Below are positions 54,717 to 64,000 of a stretch of 64,000 bases of DNA, in pieces. How positions within the stretch are numbered: position 1 is the stretch's first letter; each line of letters begins with the position of its first letter. The stretch comes from Paraspadella gotoi. Its lineage: Eukaryota > Chaetognatha. Location of the stretch: the NCBI GenBank assembly GCA_051294375.1, contig CM119266.1, forward strand, positions 2,721,812 to 2,785,811. The letters run 5' to 3'. The notes beneath the pieces were generated by a model, which worked only from the letters and a program-made list of their open reading frames with translations, ran no database searches and had not been told where the DNA came from. The position numbers and the translations under genes were made by a program.

Positions 54717-55487
54717 CTATCCACGCAGGCTTCCTTCCTTCCGGAGCCTGTAGACAGCAAAGACAGTCTTGCACGTTCTAAAGGCCTCCTTGTGCCGATG
54801 CCCCCTCTGACATTGCACCTTGCAGAGTCGGTGCGTCGGGTAGCTCACAAAAGGTTCACAATAGTTGCACATGACGGCGCAAAAGATTTTGCGGTGAGTG
54901 AAAGTGGCGGCATTTCCTCGGCCTGGCGCCGCGCCTTTCGTCGAAATAAGCGTTGCAATTTTCGCCATCGATTTGTGTCGGAGGCCGTGGAGAGGGATGG
55001 GACGACGACCTCTTCCGGGGGATGAGGGGAAGGCGTTGACGAGGTTTTGGAAAAGGTGGAGGATGATGAGGACGAAAAAGAAGGCTGCAATAAGACGATG
55101 GGGTCGTGAGCTTTTGATGATGAGATGATGGTTTGAGTGCGGGTGGACGTCGCAAGAACGATAGGGAGAACAGTCGACATAGTCCGCTTGGCGAGGCATT
55201 TGGCAGAGAGTCCAAGAGTTCTGAGGTTCCGTGTGAGAATTTAGTAAATACGCTTGGAATTGTGAGCTTATAAATTTGGATCCTTCAGAGTCGTCGAAGC
55301 CGTGGAGGGCGGAAAACTGGGCTGATCCGCATCTTGAGCGGAAACTTGGACGGAACTCTCGAATCCCTCGACGAACCCAATTAATAAATCGTAGCGGGAG
55401 ATCGTCTAAGGACCTCTCATCGCTGACTTTCCGGGGATCATTGTTGAGTATCATATTCACTGACGAGGGTCCAGAGTGGAGGATCAT
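54717..55487 (-). CDS. Candidate secreted six-cysteine peptide precursor
   Basis: A 256-codon frame on the minus strand. Residues about 131-152 (RLIAAFFFVLIILHLFQNLV) look like a signal peptide core. The following tail has basic Gly-Arg processing-like sites and six cysteines at residues 203, 207, 210, 222, 226 and 239. The spacing C-x3-C-x2-C-x11-C-x3-C-x12-C is close to that of eclosion hormone-type neuropeptides. The first 120 residues do not look like a secreted precursor, so the true start may be a downstream Met or a separate upstream exon. A TATA-like CTATAAATAG lies on this strand at 55585-55576, about 90 bases before the ATG at 55487. Function is inference; an accidental open frame remains possible. 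Confidence 0.4.
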   Translation of the reverse strand: MILHSGPSSVNMILNNDPRKVSDERSLDDLPLRFINWVRRGIREFRPSFRSRCGSAQFSALHGFDDSEGSKFISSQFQAYLLNSHTEPQNSWTLCQMPRQADYVDCSPYRSCDVHPHSNHHLIIKSSRPHRLIAAFFFVLIILHLFQNLVNAFPSSPGRGRRPIPLHGLRHKSMAKIATLISTKGAAPGRGNAATFTHRKIFCAVMCNYCEPFVSYPTHRLCKVQCQRGHRHKEAFRTCKTVFAVYRLRKEGSLRG

Positions 55488-55575
55488 CTTCGAGGGTCGA
55501 AGATCATAGCAATTGGGGGAAAAAAATTAATATTTTCGTTTGTCGTCAAAGACTTGGAAAAAAAAATGTGTTGCT

Positions 55576-55585
55576 CTATTTATAG
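55576..55585 (-). promoter_or_regulatory. TATA-like box upstream of the six-cysteine ORF
   Basis: CTATAAATAG on the minus strand, about 90 bases upstream of the ATG at 55487. Position and sequence fit a core promoter, but no initiator was identified. Confidence 0.4.
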
Positions 55586-56271
55586 GAGCGAGTCACGACG
55601 CGATTCTTTCTCTCTTCTCTCTCTCCTCTCTCTCCTCTGACGCCAAATTCCTCGTTTTCTTCTTCTGACGAAATTTCTTCGCGATGACTCCTGAGCGATT
55701 ATATCTCGAGATCGAGGGTGAAGTGGCTTCTATTTGTGCGTGGGAGACTTCGTACGAGGTCGTGTTAGGTTTAAAGAGACCTCGCCTGTCTTTCGTTTGG
55801 GCGCGTCTGTTTGCGCTCTCTCCGTCTCTCCAAATAGGAAAACTCTCCTTTCCAAAATTCCATCCATTTCGTCGGAGGATTTAATTTTCGCGTCATCTGA
55901 TCTTTTTCGATCCCAGAACGGGGAACCCCCTCGGGTGACGAAATAAAGGACTTTGTGGAAAGCCGCGACGTTCTTAATCGGTCACGTGCGGATGCATTAA
56001 CCTCACTTCTTTGTATAAATGTTAAATATATATTTGTATAAATGTTAAATATATATTTTTTTTAATTTTGAAATCCAATCATTATTTTAATGAACGTTAA
56101 ATTTTCTGCACATGTCCCAGAATTTTCGTTTCGTTGTTTTTCAAAAATTATGCGTTCGATAGACATGTGCCAGTATGTAGTGTAGCCTCTATTAAAATTT
56201 TACATTTTTTAAATTCTTGTGTTTCATGAAATTCTTGTAGTAAAAATTCCTCAGCGAAATCGAATATAATT

Positions 56272-57322
56272 TTTTTAGTCGAATCTGCTTATCAGCAGAT
56301 TCCCACTCTATAATTCACTTTGTCGGTCCGTCGGTCCGCCCCCTTAATCTTGTCTGGCATTAATTTAAATCATTTCAGAACATCAAATTATAATAAATTA
56401 TGAAAAAAAATGATATCCGTCTGTCTGTCTGTCCGACCGTCCCTCTTAGCAAAAAACTCTAATTACTCGTGATTGGATGGTTGTATTGGAATGAAATTTT
56501 GTGTTTGGGTAGGAAAGTGCGAACGAAAATAAGTTTAAATGGAAAAAACATAAGTCTCATTTACTTGAATATTTATACTAATTTTAACCCATAATTATAC
56601 TAATTAATAATAATTGGATGGATTAATTGAGATGGAATTTTGTGTGGTGAGTGGGAAAGTGTGTGACGAATATCATATATACCTGGATGTTAAGTTTCGA
56701 TGGAATCGTGTGTGTGGAAATTAGTTTAAATGTAAAAATATATAAGTTACATTTACTTAAATCTTTTATTTAATTTTAATCCAAATTACTCAAATTATTC
56801 ATAATTGTATGGATAGAATGAGATGAAATTTTGTATGTGGTACTGGTTAAGAAAGTGTGTGATTGAGCAGAATATAAAGTTTTGATGGAATCGAGGAGTG
56901 GAAATGAGTTTGCATGAAAAAAACCAAATTCAAGTTGATTTAAAATTTTATTCTTTATGCTTACTCATGTTTCAATTAGTTAATTAATAGATTGATTAAT
57001 TAATTAAATTGAAAAAATGGTGCAAGTTGAAAAAATGGTACAAGTTTAAAAAATGTGCGAATTGAAAATAGTGCAAGTTGAAAAAATTATGCCTGTTGAA
57101 AAAATTTTGCAAATTGAAAAAAAAAAGTTGAAAAAATAATAATAGTTAAAAAAATATTTGTTTGTACCATAGTAACAGTTCAGTTTAATCCTTGCAAGCG
57201 ACTTGCATGTATTTGCGCAGCCATTGGTTTGGTATGGTCAATCTGTTATGATCACAAATTGAAAGAATTATCGCCATTTATCATCTGATTAGCTGATTAT
57301 ATCCGACATTGTTTGCTCAAAT
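56272..57322. mobile_element. Second copy of the AMPK-intron element
   Basis: Shares, in order, tctgcttatcagcaga, ctctataattcactttgtcgg, aattactcgtgattggatgg, ttggaatgaaattttgtgtttggg, gttttgatggaatcg and acattgtttgctcaaat with 41340-42012. It is longer because of internal duplication of the aatgaaattttgtgtg block, about three times, and a short tandem stretch at 57006-57140. Confidence 0.7.
57006..57140. repeat. Short tandem repeat, about 20-bp unit
   Basis: Six or seven diverged units of the type gttgaaaaaatggtgcaa within the dispersed element at 56272-57322. Confidence 0.7.
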
Positions 57323-58604
57323 TTGTTTAACGTTTGTTTTATAATTTTTTTTAGTTACATTCGTGTGATTATATATCATTTCATTCCTTGCACGTGTTTA
57401 TTGTCATCTAAACAACTCCCAATGTTATTAATTAATTTATAATTTATTTTTAATTTCTCATTTTGAAACAACACAAAACTTTGCCTATTTCTCTTTTGTT
57501 TGCGGATTCTCATAGTATTTAGCCATTCACGAAAGAGCCGAAGTTAAGGTCAGATACGATATATCATAGTCATGATAGTGCTATTTTGTTTCTATATTAC
57601 ATATTCAATCAGGAAATTCTGTAAAACATTCCATTGAAAATGTTATTGGTTTGATCAATTGATGTTAGTTTGCACCAAAGATAAAGAATTAGTAGTTTAA
57701 TGTTTATATTAACTAGCTAGAATCTAGCTAGCCTAAATTAATCGCATTGACGATTTGGCAGCTGCATTCAATTTAATTTTCTGAATTTTTTTATAATTTA
57801 GTTAATAATTTTCAAAACTGTTTATCAGAGTGATGTGAAAATAATAATATTTTATAAAATTAAAATTTAGCATATAGAATTTTTAAAAGAAATTAATAAA
57901 AATATTTTGATAAATACGTAGTAATAAGTATATAATATTAAGTTTTTTTGAGCTGCGTCGGTTAAATTTCATAATTGTCTATTTTTTGCTGATTTTTCGG
58001 AGACGATGACCGAGAATCCAACGTTGTTTTAAAATGTTTATTGACATTAGACATTAGGTGACGATATATAAAAAGAGTTCAGGTTGTTTCAAAACAAACA
58101 ATGACTTTAAATACGTTAAAAACCAACACCTTAAAAGCAACGTGAAAACGTTCGACGTCGCGACTTTACTAGGCAACTGCCTCTGACTTTTGCTAAGTTT
58201 CAAACATTAAAAATGAGCCAGATATTGCCCTTTTTCTCCTTCTTCATAATCCGTCGTCGTCGCGAATCGGGAAACTTGCAATTCGGATGTCGTAATTCTC
58301 TTCCGTCGGAAGTCGAGCCTTTCTCCCCTTACGGCGACGCCCGCGTTGGCCACCGCGAACGCCAATACAAAGTGGTTCAAAAATATAAAAAATTATATTT
58401 AAGATGAAGTTTTTCAATTTCTTGCTTAAAAATATAGTTTTTTGTAATTTTAACCTACTTAATGACATAATTTTTGGAAAAGATTTATATTTTCTTTTAT
58501 TGTGTATAAACTATCAATTTCGTTGCGTTTTGAAATTTAGGAGAAAAAAAACCAAAAAAAACAACAATTTATTTGTTTTTATCAACGAATTGTATTATTG
58601 TTAA

Positions 58605-58642
58605 TACATGTTTCGACTCTTGAGTTTTAGAGTCTTCATCAG
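58605..58642 (-). ncRNA. Hammerhead-ribozyme-like core, copy C
   Basis: On the minus strand: CTGATGA, a stem GACTC/GAGTC with an intervening loop, then GAAACATGTA and the shared tail ttaacaata. The core is intact and in the same order as copy A at 48811. Confidence 0.5.
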
Positions 58643-58678
58643 TTTTGACAATCAATAATTTCTTACTCTTTAACATTA

Positions 58679-58681
<3 letters not shown>

Positions 58682-58714
<33 letters not shown>
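58682..58714 (+). repeat. (GA)n microsatellite
   Basis: About 33 bases of pure GA dinucleotide, next to the minus-strand hammerhead-like copy. Confidence 0.9.
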
Positions 58715-58717
<3 letters not shown>

Positions 58718-58974
58718 TCTGAATCTGTTCTTAGAATTTTGAAAAAAAAAATTTTGAAATTTTAACATTATATAAGGGTAGTGCTATATACAAAATAAGC
58801 TGACTGGGCTACAATATATATAAAAAAGAAAAATTACTACAGATTAGTATTCACTAATATGATAGTTTTCAAGATACAACTGCTAAATTTTGATTCCAAA
58901 CTTTCACTTCACCCTACTGTTTATCTCTTAGTAATTAGTACTTATTAATCATGCTAGCAATAAATGCCTTGTAA

Positions 58975-59085
58975 GAGTGATGGAGGCCTTAAACCACCAA
59001 AGCCTGTCCAAAGTCAGGGGCAAGAGAGCTTATTTATTAAATGAATGAATAATTTTTATATTGGTTGTACCAATTTCATAAATAT
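58975..59085. repeat. Dispersed repeat related to 37940-38130
   Basis: Shares ggccttaaa, caaagtc.ggg and ttggttgt.ccaatttcataaa in order with the copy in AMPK intron 5. Confidence 0.5.
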
Positions 59086-59692
59086 TATAATTATTATAAT
59101 TGTTTCTTCGTCTAAAGAGAGAGCCCGAAAATGTGGAAGCGTCATGGCGAATTTAATGGAGAATGATAAGATTCAAAAAAAGGAGGATAGAAGGAAGAGA
59201 AAAAGAAGAAAAAAAGAAGCTCTGCCACGTCTGGGAGGAAGAAGAGGGAAGAGTCCCTCCTCGCTTTAAAGAGGAAAGGAGCGAGAGGAGGAAGAGAGGC
59301 GTGTACCCCGTCACGTGACTCCGGGGAGATGTGGCCGGGCGTCCAGCCGTTTTTCTCCCCGCTCCCTTTTGCTTTCGTCGCGTCTATAGCGCCGAGTCGC
59401 GTAACGTTACTCCCTATCTTCCCGCCTTTACGACGCGGACCCAGATTCCGTTTCGCCAGTCGATTTCTCTTTTCCTCCTCTGTCGAATCGCCAGCCGTGC
59501 GATGGTCGCATCCCGTTGCCTACGGGCGTCGCTTTGGCTTCGTGACTTGAGCGTTACGGAGTCGCGGAATTCGCGGATGCAAAGAGTGAAAAAAAGAAAT
59601 GAAAGGAAAAAAAAGGATTTTCCTCCCTCGCATTCCTTTTTCGTCTCTCTCGGGCGTCGTCGTCATTGTCGTCCTCCAGTGCCACGCTAACG

Positions 59693-59696
<4 letters not shown>

Positions 59697-59761
<65 letters not shown>

Positions 59762-59785
59762 TCTCTCCTCTCTCTCTCTCTCTTT
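59697..59785 (+). repeat. (CT)n microsatellite
   Basis: A pure CT run of about 60 bases followed by interrupted CT. It generates Leu/Ser and Arg/Glu repeat open frames on the two strands that are not genes. Confidence 0.95.
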
Positions 59786-60599
59786 TTCGACAGAGACGAA
59801 TCCATTTTGAGACGACACACTCAAAAATATGACGAGATTGTTAGTGAACGAAATCGTTTTTTATATTAAAAAACATTTAGCTGCAGTCGCGAGCGAAAGA
59901 TAAAAAAAAAAAAGAATCGGGTTGAGCGACCGGGAGATTCCTTGACGTCAACGTCCTCGACATCTTTCGCCTCGACGACGCCATCAAAGGTTCGGGCTTC
60001 AAATAAACTAGCGATTTGCGATTATCATCAAAGACGGCGTCTGGCGCGTCGATTCGCCTGAGGTAATGGCCGCTTTCGCCAAACCAAATGATGAAATCAT
60101 ATTTTTCTTTTAAGTTTACAACTTACATTTTGTAATACTATTAGCGAAAAATGGTCTGAAATGTTAAGGTCGTTGACCTAATTCGAGAATCCGTTTCCCT
60201 TCTGTTTCGTGACTCTTTTTCCCACCGTCGAGAAATGAGCGAATTCCGTTTCAGACTCCGAAGGAATTTCGCTCTAACGAATCTGACACGCAACACGTGA
60301 CAGCCATTCTCGATCCTCGTGGTGACCAATAAGATTTAGTGAAAGAGACGAGATTGAGAGTGAGACAGTTTGAAAAGGAATGTTCTCGTCTTTCTTAAGA
60401 GCTAAAATTTTAATCTTTAAGAATTATCAATAATGATATTATTTGGCAGACTGCTACGGTATCAGTACATGCTTCATGCGCATAAACTGCATTTGTTTCA
60501 TAATTGTATAGTCACGTAAGCACTGACCTGGCATAATTACGGTCTGAAAGTGGTATTTTTTTGTTTAATATTTGGTTAATATTATTAACAGCGAAGTAA

Positions 60600-60830
60600 A
60601 AAACGGTCGGTGATTTTTTTTTCGCTTCTTATGAGCGATGTATAAAGTTCTTATAACGCAACAATAAAAAAAAAGACACTAGTAAAGGTAAAAAAACTTT
60701 TTATTATCAATATTATTTCAAAACCTCCCTTAACCCTTACTACCCCTAATCCCCAACCCTAACTACCCCTAACCTTAACCACCCTTAATCCTTAACCACC
60801 TTTAACTTAATTGCTAACCGTTTAAAAAAC
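60600..60830. mobile_element. Partial MITE with CCCTAA-like array
   Basis: One end (acggtcggtgattt) matches the 53283 copy. The interior has ccctaa/ccttaacc units at about 60720-60810. The opposite end was not found. Confidence 0.5.
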
Positions 60831-60985
60831 ATAAAAATATTATTTTTCCTTTCATTTCGTTGTATTATTTGTTTGATGTAGAAAATTAATTATTTATGTA
60901 CAAAGAGTTTTATTAAGAAACAAATTTATAAATTTGAAGAGAGAGTCTGTAAAAATATTTTTTTACAACTCAATTAGTTTTTGGG

Positions 60986-61183
60986 GTTTCTTTTACTTTC
61001 GCTGACCGGGGTTAGGGAGGGGCTAGGGTTAAAGGTGGTTTAAGGGTGGTTTAGGGTTAGGGATGGTTAAGGTTTAGGGTAATTAGGTAAACATTTTTTT
61101 TAATTCTTTTTTAAAAATAAGTATTTTTAAGTAATTTTTCAAAAGCAGCCAAAACCGCGGTCGGCGAAAGTATAATTTAGCCC
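60986..61183. mobile_element. MITE with inverted ends and TTAGGG-like core
   Basis: Left ttttactttcgctgaccgggg and right ccgcggtcggcgaaagtataa are inverted. The core has repeated ggttagggt/ggtttaggg units. Same family as 48753-49006. Confidence 0.75.
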
Positions 61184-61192
61184 GTTTTTGCG

Positions 61193-61225
61193 CTGATGAA
61201 GGCTTACATTGAAGCCGAAACATGT
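61193..61225 (+). ncRNA. Hammerhead-ribozyme-like core, copy B
   Basis: CTGATGA, a stem GGCTT/AAGCC with loop acattg, then GAAACATGT. It lies just right of the MITE at 60986-61183. Core intact; stems I and III not resolved. Confidence 0.5.
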
Positions 61226-61953
61226 TTTCTTTATAGAACTTAACATAAATTTATATTACTGCGTAAAAAATATGTATTAATGCGCTAACTACGACTCGAC
61301 GTTAGAGGGAAAATAAAATATAATGGATTAACAAACCACCGACCGTTGGTAGCTAAGGTTGGTTGCAGACGTCGAATAGTAAAGTTACCCTAAAAAACCA
61401 TATGATGCTTCTTGTGCATATGTTTAAACTTTAATACTAATGTGGTCACGTGATCATCTGGAAAAGCATCCACAAAAGTGTCACTGTGAACTTGCCGGTT
61501 CTTGTTATTCCCGTTGTCAGATGTGAAGCAATCGAGCGGCAGTAAGGGAATTTGAGTCTGCCCTTTCTTATATACTTATCTACCACATTACACATTGCAC
61601 TTTTCAATCTTCCTTAGCAGTATTTGTAATCTGAAATGATTCGAACAAATACGACGACGAAGTCTTTGAACTTTCCGACCCGAAGTGGTCATTAAGAATG
61701 ACCCGTTTGTATCCGACCATGACTAACCTTGTTATGGCTGACATTTTCAGTAATTACGTAGTTGCTGTTGTTATATTTTCCGTTTTTGATTTTACTCCAA
61801 ATGTTTTTTTGGTATTATGTTTACAAACAGGCCTCGAATTTTTCTCCAAATCTCCAAGTCACCGCAATTGGTATTACCCGACTATTCTTTAGGACATTCT
61901 TTGCAACCTTTAAGACATTTTTGTCCATTTTTAAATTCGTTTACGTTTTCGAA

Positions 61954-61963
61954 NNNNNNNNNN
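61954..61963. other. Assembly gap (10 N)
   Basis: Exactly ten N in non-coding sequence, the same fixed size as the gap at 51547. Confidence 0.95.
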
Positions 61964-63599
61964 GATAGAAATCACTGCCCTTATGGCAAGCAAAGTTCAA
62001 AAATATTATGTACAAATTATGTTTTTTCTGTGTTTTTCTTTTACACGAGTTACATTTAGTTGCCGGATATCTCGGATATCTATTGAAAATTATAAAATTA
62101 AACTAACGTAGACGAGAATCTCGCTTAAAAAAAAATTCAACATTTTTCTAATAGAGAATTCCGTTCAAATCTGACTACCCAAATTGCAAACGCGTTTGCC
62201 AGAAATTCGGTTAAAAAACACTTGTAAAAACGCACGATTCCGAGAGTGTTACATCTGAAGAGCTTGTCCTATTCGTTTTATGGCATTTGATAAAGGATTT
62301 AATATCAAACAAGCCAGGGGAAATGCACTACTCATCTCCAGAGAATTTTCAAACCTCATTTTTACTATAGAAATGAAAGGGAAAGTTTACAAACTTCAAA
62401 TTGCAAACGGGATTGCAATATGTTCCTGTTACATGAGCGACTTCGAATTTCGTGATTCTGATAGCTTTGTGTCTGAAGAGCTTGTCCTATTTTCCTTTTT
62501 TCATTTTATAATGATTTTGACTTAAAATGATCAGGTTTAAATGAAATAGTCCGGTTTGAATCGCGAAATTTTTATTTAAAAAGAAATTAAAAGGAAGGTT
62601 GAGAAAAAAACTGATTTTTCCTAATATCTTTTGAAGGAATAAAGATAAAGGGATGGTAATAGTACCAAAATGAAGCCATAATCATAGGGCACATACAAGA
62701 TACAATTTTAGAATTACTTATGCTGAAACCTCCTTACAGGGTGAGTGTCAAACTAAGTCAAAATTATAATGAATTTTAAAACTAATGACACCCTATAAGA
62801 ATAAATGAAAATTTAATTCTTATTAATGATTCTGAAAGAAAAAAGGCTAAATTGTACTCTAGTAAAACTTTAAAGTTTTTTGGATAATGAAAATGTGAAT
62901 TTTGTGTCACTTAAATATTTGCTTGTCTGATTTTACAAGCATGGCTTACAAATTCTACAAAATATTATTCACCCCATCACAGCCTAAGTATTTATCTTTC
63001 TTTTCCACCAGCAAAAAGTAAACATTATTTTATGCTAGAGAACAGGGATGTTTACTGAAATGAGCCGGAAGACATTCAACTTCTTCACTTTACTGTCATT
63101 TTTCAATAATAAAATAGGCGAATTTTTTAATTATTTAACTCTCACAGGCTTCACAAGACATTATATTTTCATAATATCCAATTTAATGTAATTTATTATA
63201 TTTTTTACCCAGAAATCATAAAATAACAGAAAGTTGTGGATTCCCTTCGCTCGTTTAAGAAAAAAAAAATAATACTGCGAATTATAAGTTGTAAGAGGAA
63301 GTCAGAATCGGCGAAAATCTTAAAAGCGCGAAATGTTGAAAAAAAGGGGTGGAATTTTGTTGGGTTTCCTAAGATTTTTCCACCAATGTGAGGTCCGATT
63401 AAAGCGAAACTTGAGATTTACATATTCCGTCATTCACATCTATCGATACAAAATATAAGAAAAAGTCTGGCTCTTTCTATAGCGGCTCCTAACTAACGAG
63501 TTCCTTTGATTTTCATTCTGTCATTCTGAAAATTGAATCCCGTCTCTCTCTGCTCTCCCTTTCCTTCATTCAAGCCCCCAACCCCCACTACCCGCTCCA

Positions 63600-64000
63600 C
63601 CAACATGGCCACCATCGTCCGCTCTCTTTTCGCGCCTTTGCTCGGGCGCGCCCTCTAGAAACAAAAGCCACCGCCAGGGCACCCTCCATTCGAAACGGAG
63701 GCGACGCTTCGGACGGTTGGCGCTCTCGGCCGGTGGCTGCGTTGCGTCACGACGCCGCCGCCGCCAAAAACTCTTCTCCCCTTCCACATCAAAAGATTCA
63801 CTGTGGAAGACGGAAACGCCGCGGCACGCCGCCTGGGGAGAACGCCGGACGCCGCCGCCGCGGAAAGAAGCGCGCCGGGCGACGCCGCTTAGATCTGGGA
63901 CGCTTTCTCGCGCCTGGCGGGGGACGGCACGAAATGGAGAGTGCGATGACGACGACGACGACGACGAACCCAAAATCTTCGTGGGAGAGACGGAGAAGCG
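63600..64000. promoter_or_regulatory. CpG-rich block at the window edge
   Basis: GC- and CpG-dense sequence that contrasts sharply with the AT-rich 6 kb before it. It resembles the composition of coding exons elsewhere in the window, so it probably marks a promoter or first exon of a gene continuing to the right. Confidence 0.5.
63934..64000 (+). CDS. Possible N-terminus of a gene running off the window
   Basis: ATG at 63934 opens a frame reading MESAM, then a run of threonines encoded by repeated ACG, then NPKSSWERRRS. It stays open to the last base. No family can be assigned from this fragment, and the antisense strand is also open here. Confidence 0.3.
   Translation, partial: MESAMTTTTTTNPKSSWERRRS

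Larger units (their letters stand above)
57323..63599. other. Gene-poor region
   Basis: Mostly AT-rich, with scattered repeats listed separately. A GC-richer stretch at 59280-59700 and two short coding-like pieces at about 59945-60090 (DVNVLDIFRLDDAIK and DGVWRVDSPEVMAAF) are the only hints of exons. I could not link them into a gene. An imperfect duplication with tctgaagagcttgtcctatt occurs at about 62250 and 62480. Confidence 0.5.

Noticed and set aside
59554-59820. Arg/Glu-repeat minus-strand frame
   Set aside because: It is the translation of the (CT)n microsatellite.
63566-63973. 135-codon minus-strand frame at the right edge
   Set aside because: CpG-rich DNA is open in several frames by chance. 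No motif supports this strand over the + strand.

Overview
This window is nuclear DNA from an invertebrate animal, most likely a bilaterian. Every clear protein gene is split by short GT-AG introns. The coding exons are GC- and CpG-rich, while introns and spacers are AT-rich with microsatellites, SINE-like copies and MITEs. Several gene products are animal-typical: ANKS6, RNF168, GDAP1-like, AMPK alpha and a Slac2-type Rab effector. I cannot name the phylum from sequence alone. Two runs of exactly ten N (51547-51556 and 61954-61963) mark assembly gaps.

Layout. Bases 1-1950 hold 22/23-bp tandem repeats, two tRNA-derived SINE copies and a decayed MITE. Then come eleven intact or near-intact genes on the + strand: ceramide synthase (1955-3773), ANKS6 (5912-14241, with a 4.8-kb repeat-filled intron), an intronless reticulon (14631-15641), lysosomal Pro-X carboxypeptidase PRCP (16091-18224), a novel single-pass membrane protein with PPxY motifs (19048-20649), alpha-tubulin (22652-24888), POP1 (25537-27873), ENY2 (27944-28339), RNF168 (28754-31559), a GDAP1-like GST-fold protein (31810-33605) and PRPF38A (34152-36206). 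AMPK alpha follows (36710-42366), then a composite gene at 43494-52306.

The composite gene begins with a Slac2/melanophilin-type Rab27-binding module. Its next phase-compatible exon lies 4.46 kb downstream and leads to a large exon with two immunoglobulin-like domains. The long intron between them holds a complete 12-exon coiled-coil gene on the opposite strand (44397-48165). If the join is real, this is a nested gene pair and an unusual Rab-effector/Ig architecture. It is the most interesting arrangement in the window.

Beyond 52.3 kb the window is gene-poor. It holds a 53-bp minisatellite, several mobile-element remnants and a candidate six-cysteine secreted peptide gene on the - strand near 54.7-55.5 kb. 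A CpG-rich block at the right edge may contain the first exon of another gene.

The genes serve mostly housekeeping roles: lipid synthesis, ER shape, lysosomal proteolysis, cytoskeleton, RNase P/MRP, SAGA/TREX-2, DNA-damage ubiquitin signalling, splicing and energy sensing. They do not form a pathway. Thirteen consecutive same-strand genes with short gaps, and one gap of only 70 bp (POP1-ENY2) ending in a pyrimidine tract and AG, raise the possibility of polycistronic transcription. Exon boundaries below were chosen by reading frame, splice consensus and family similarity recalled from knowledge; no alignment was run.
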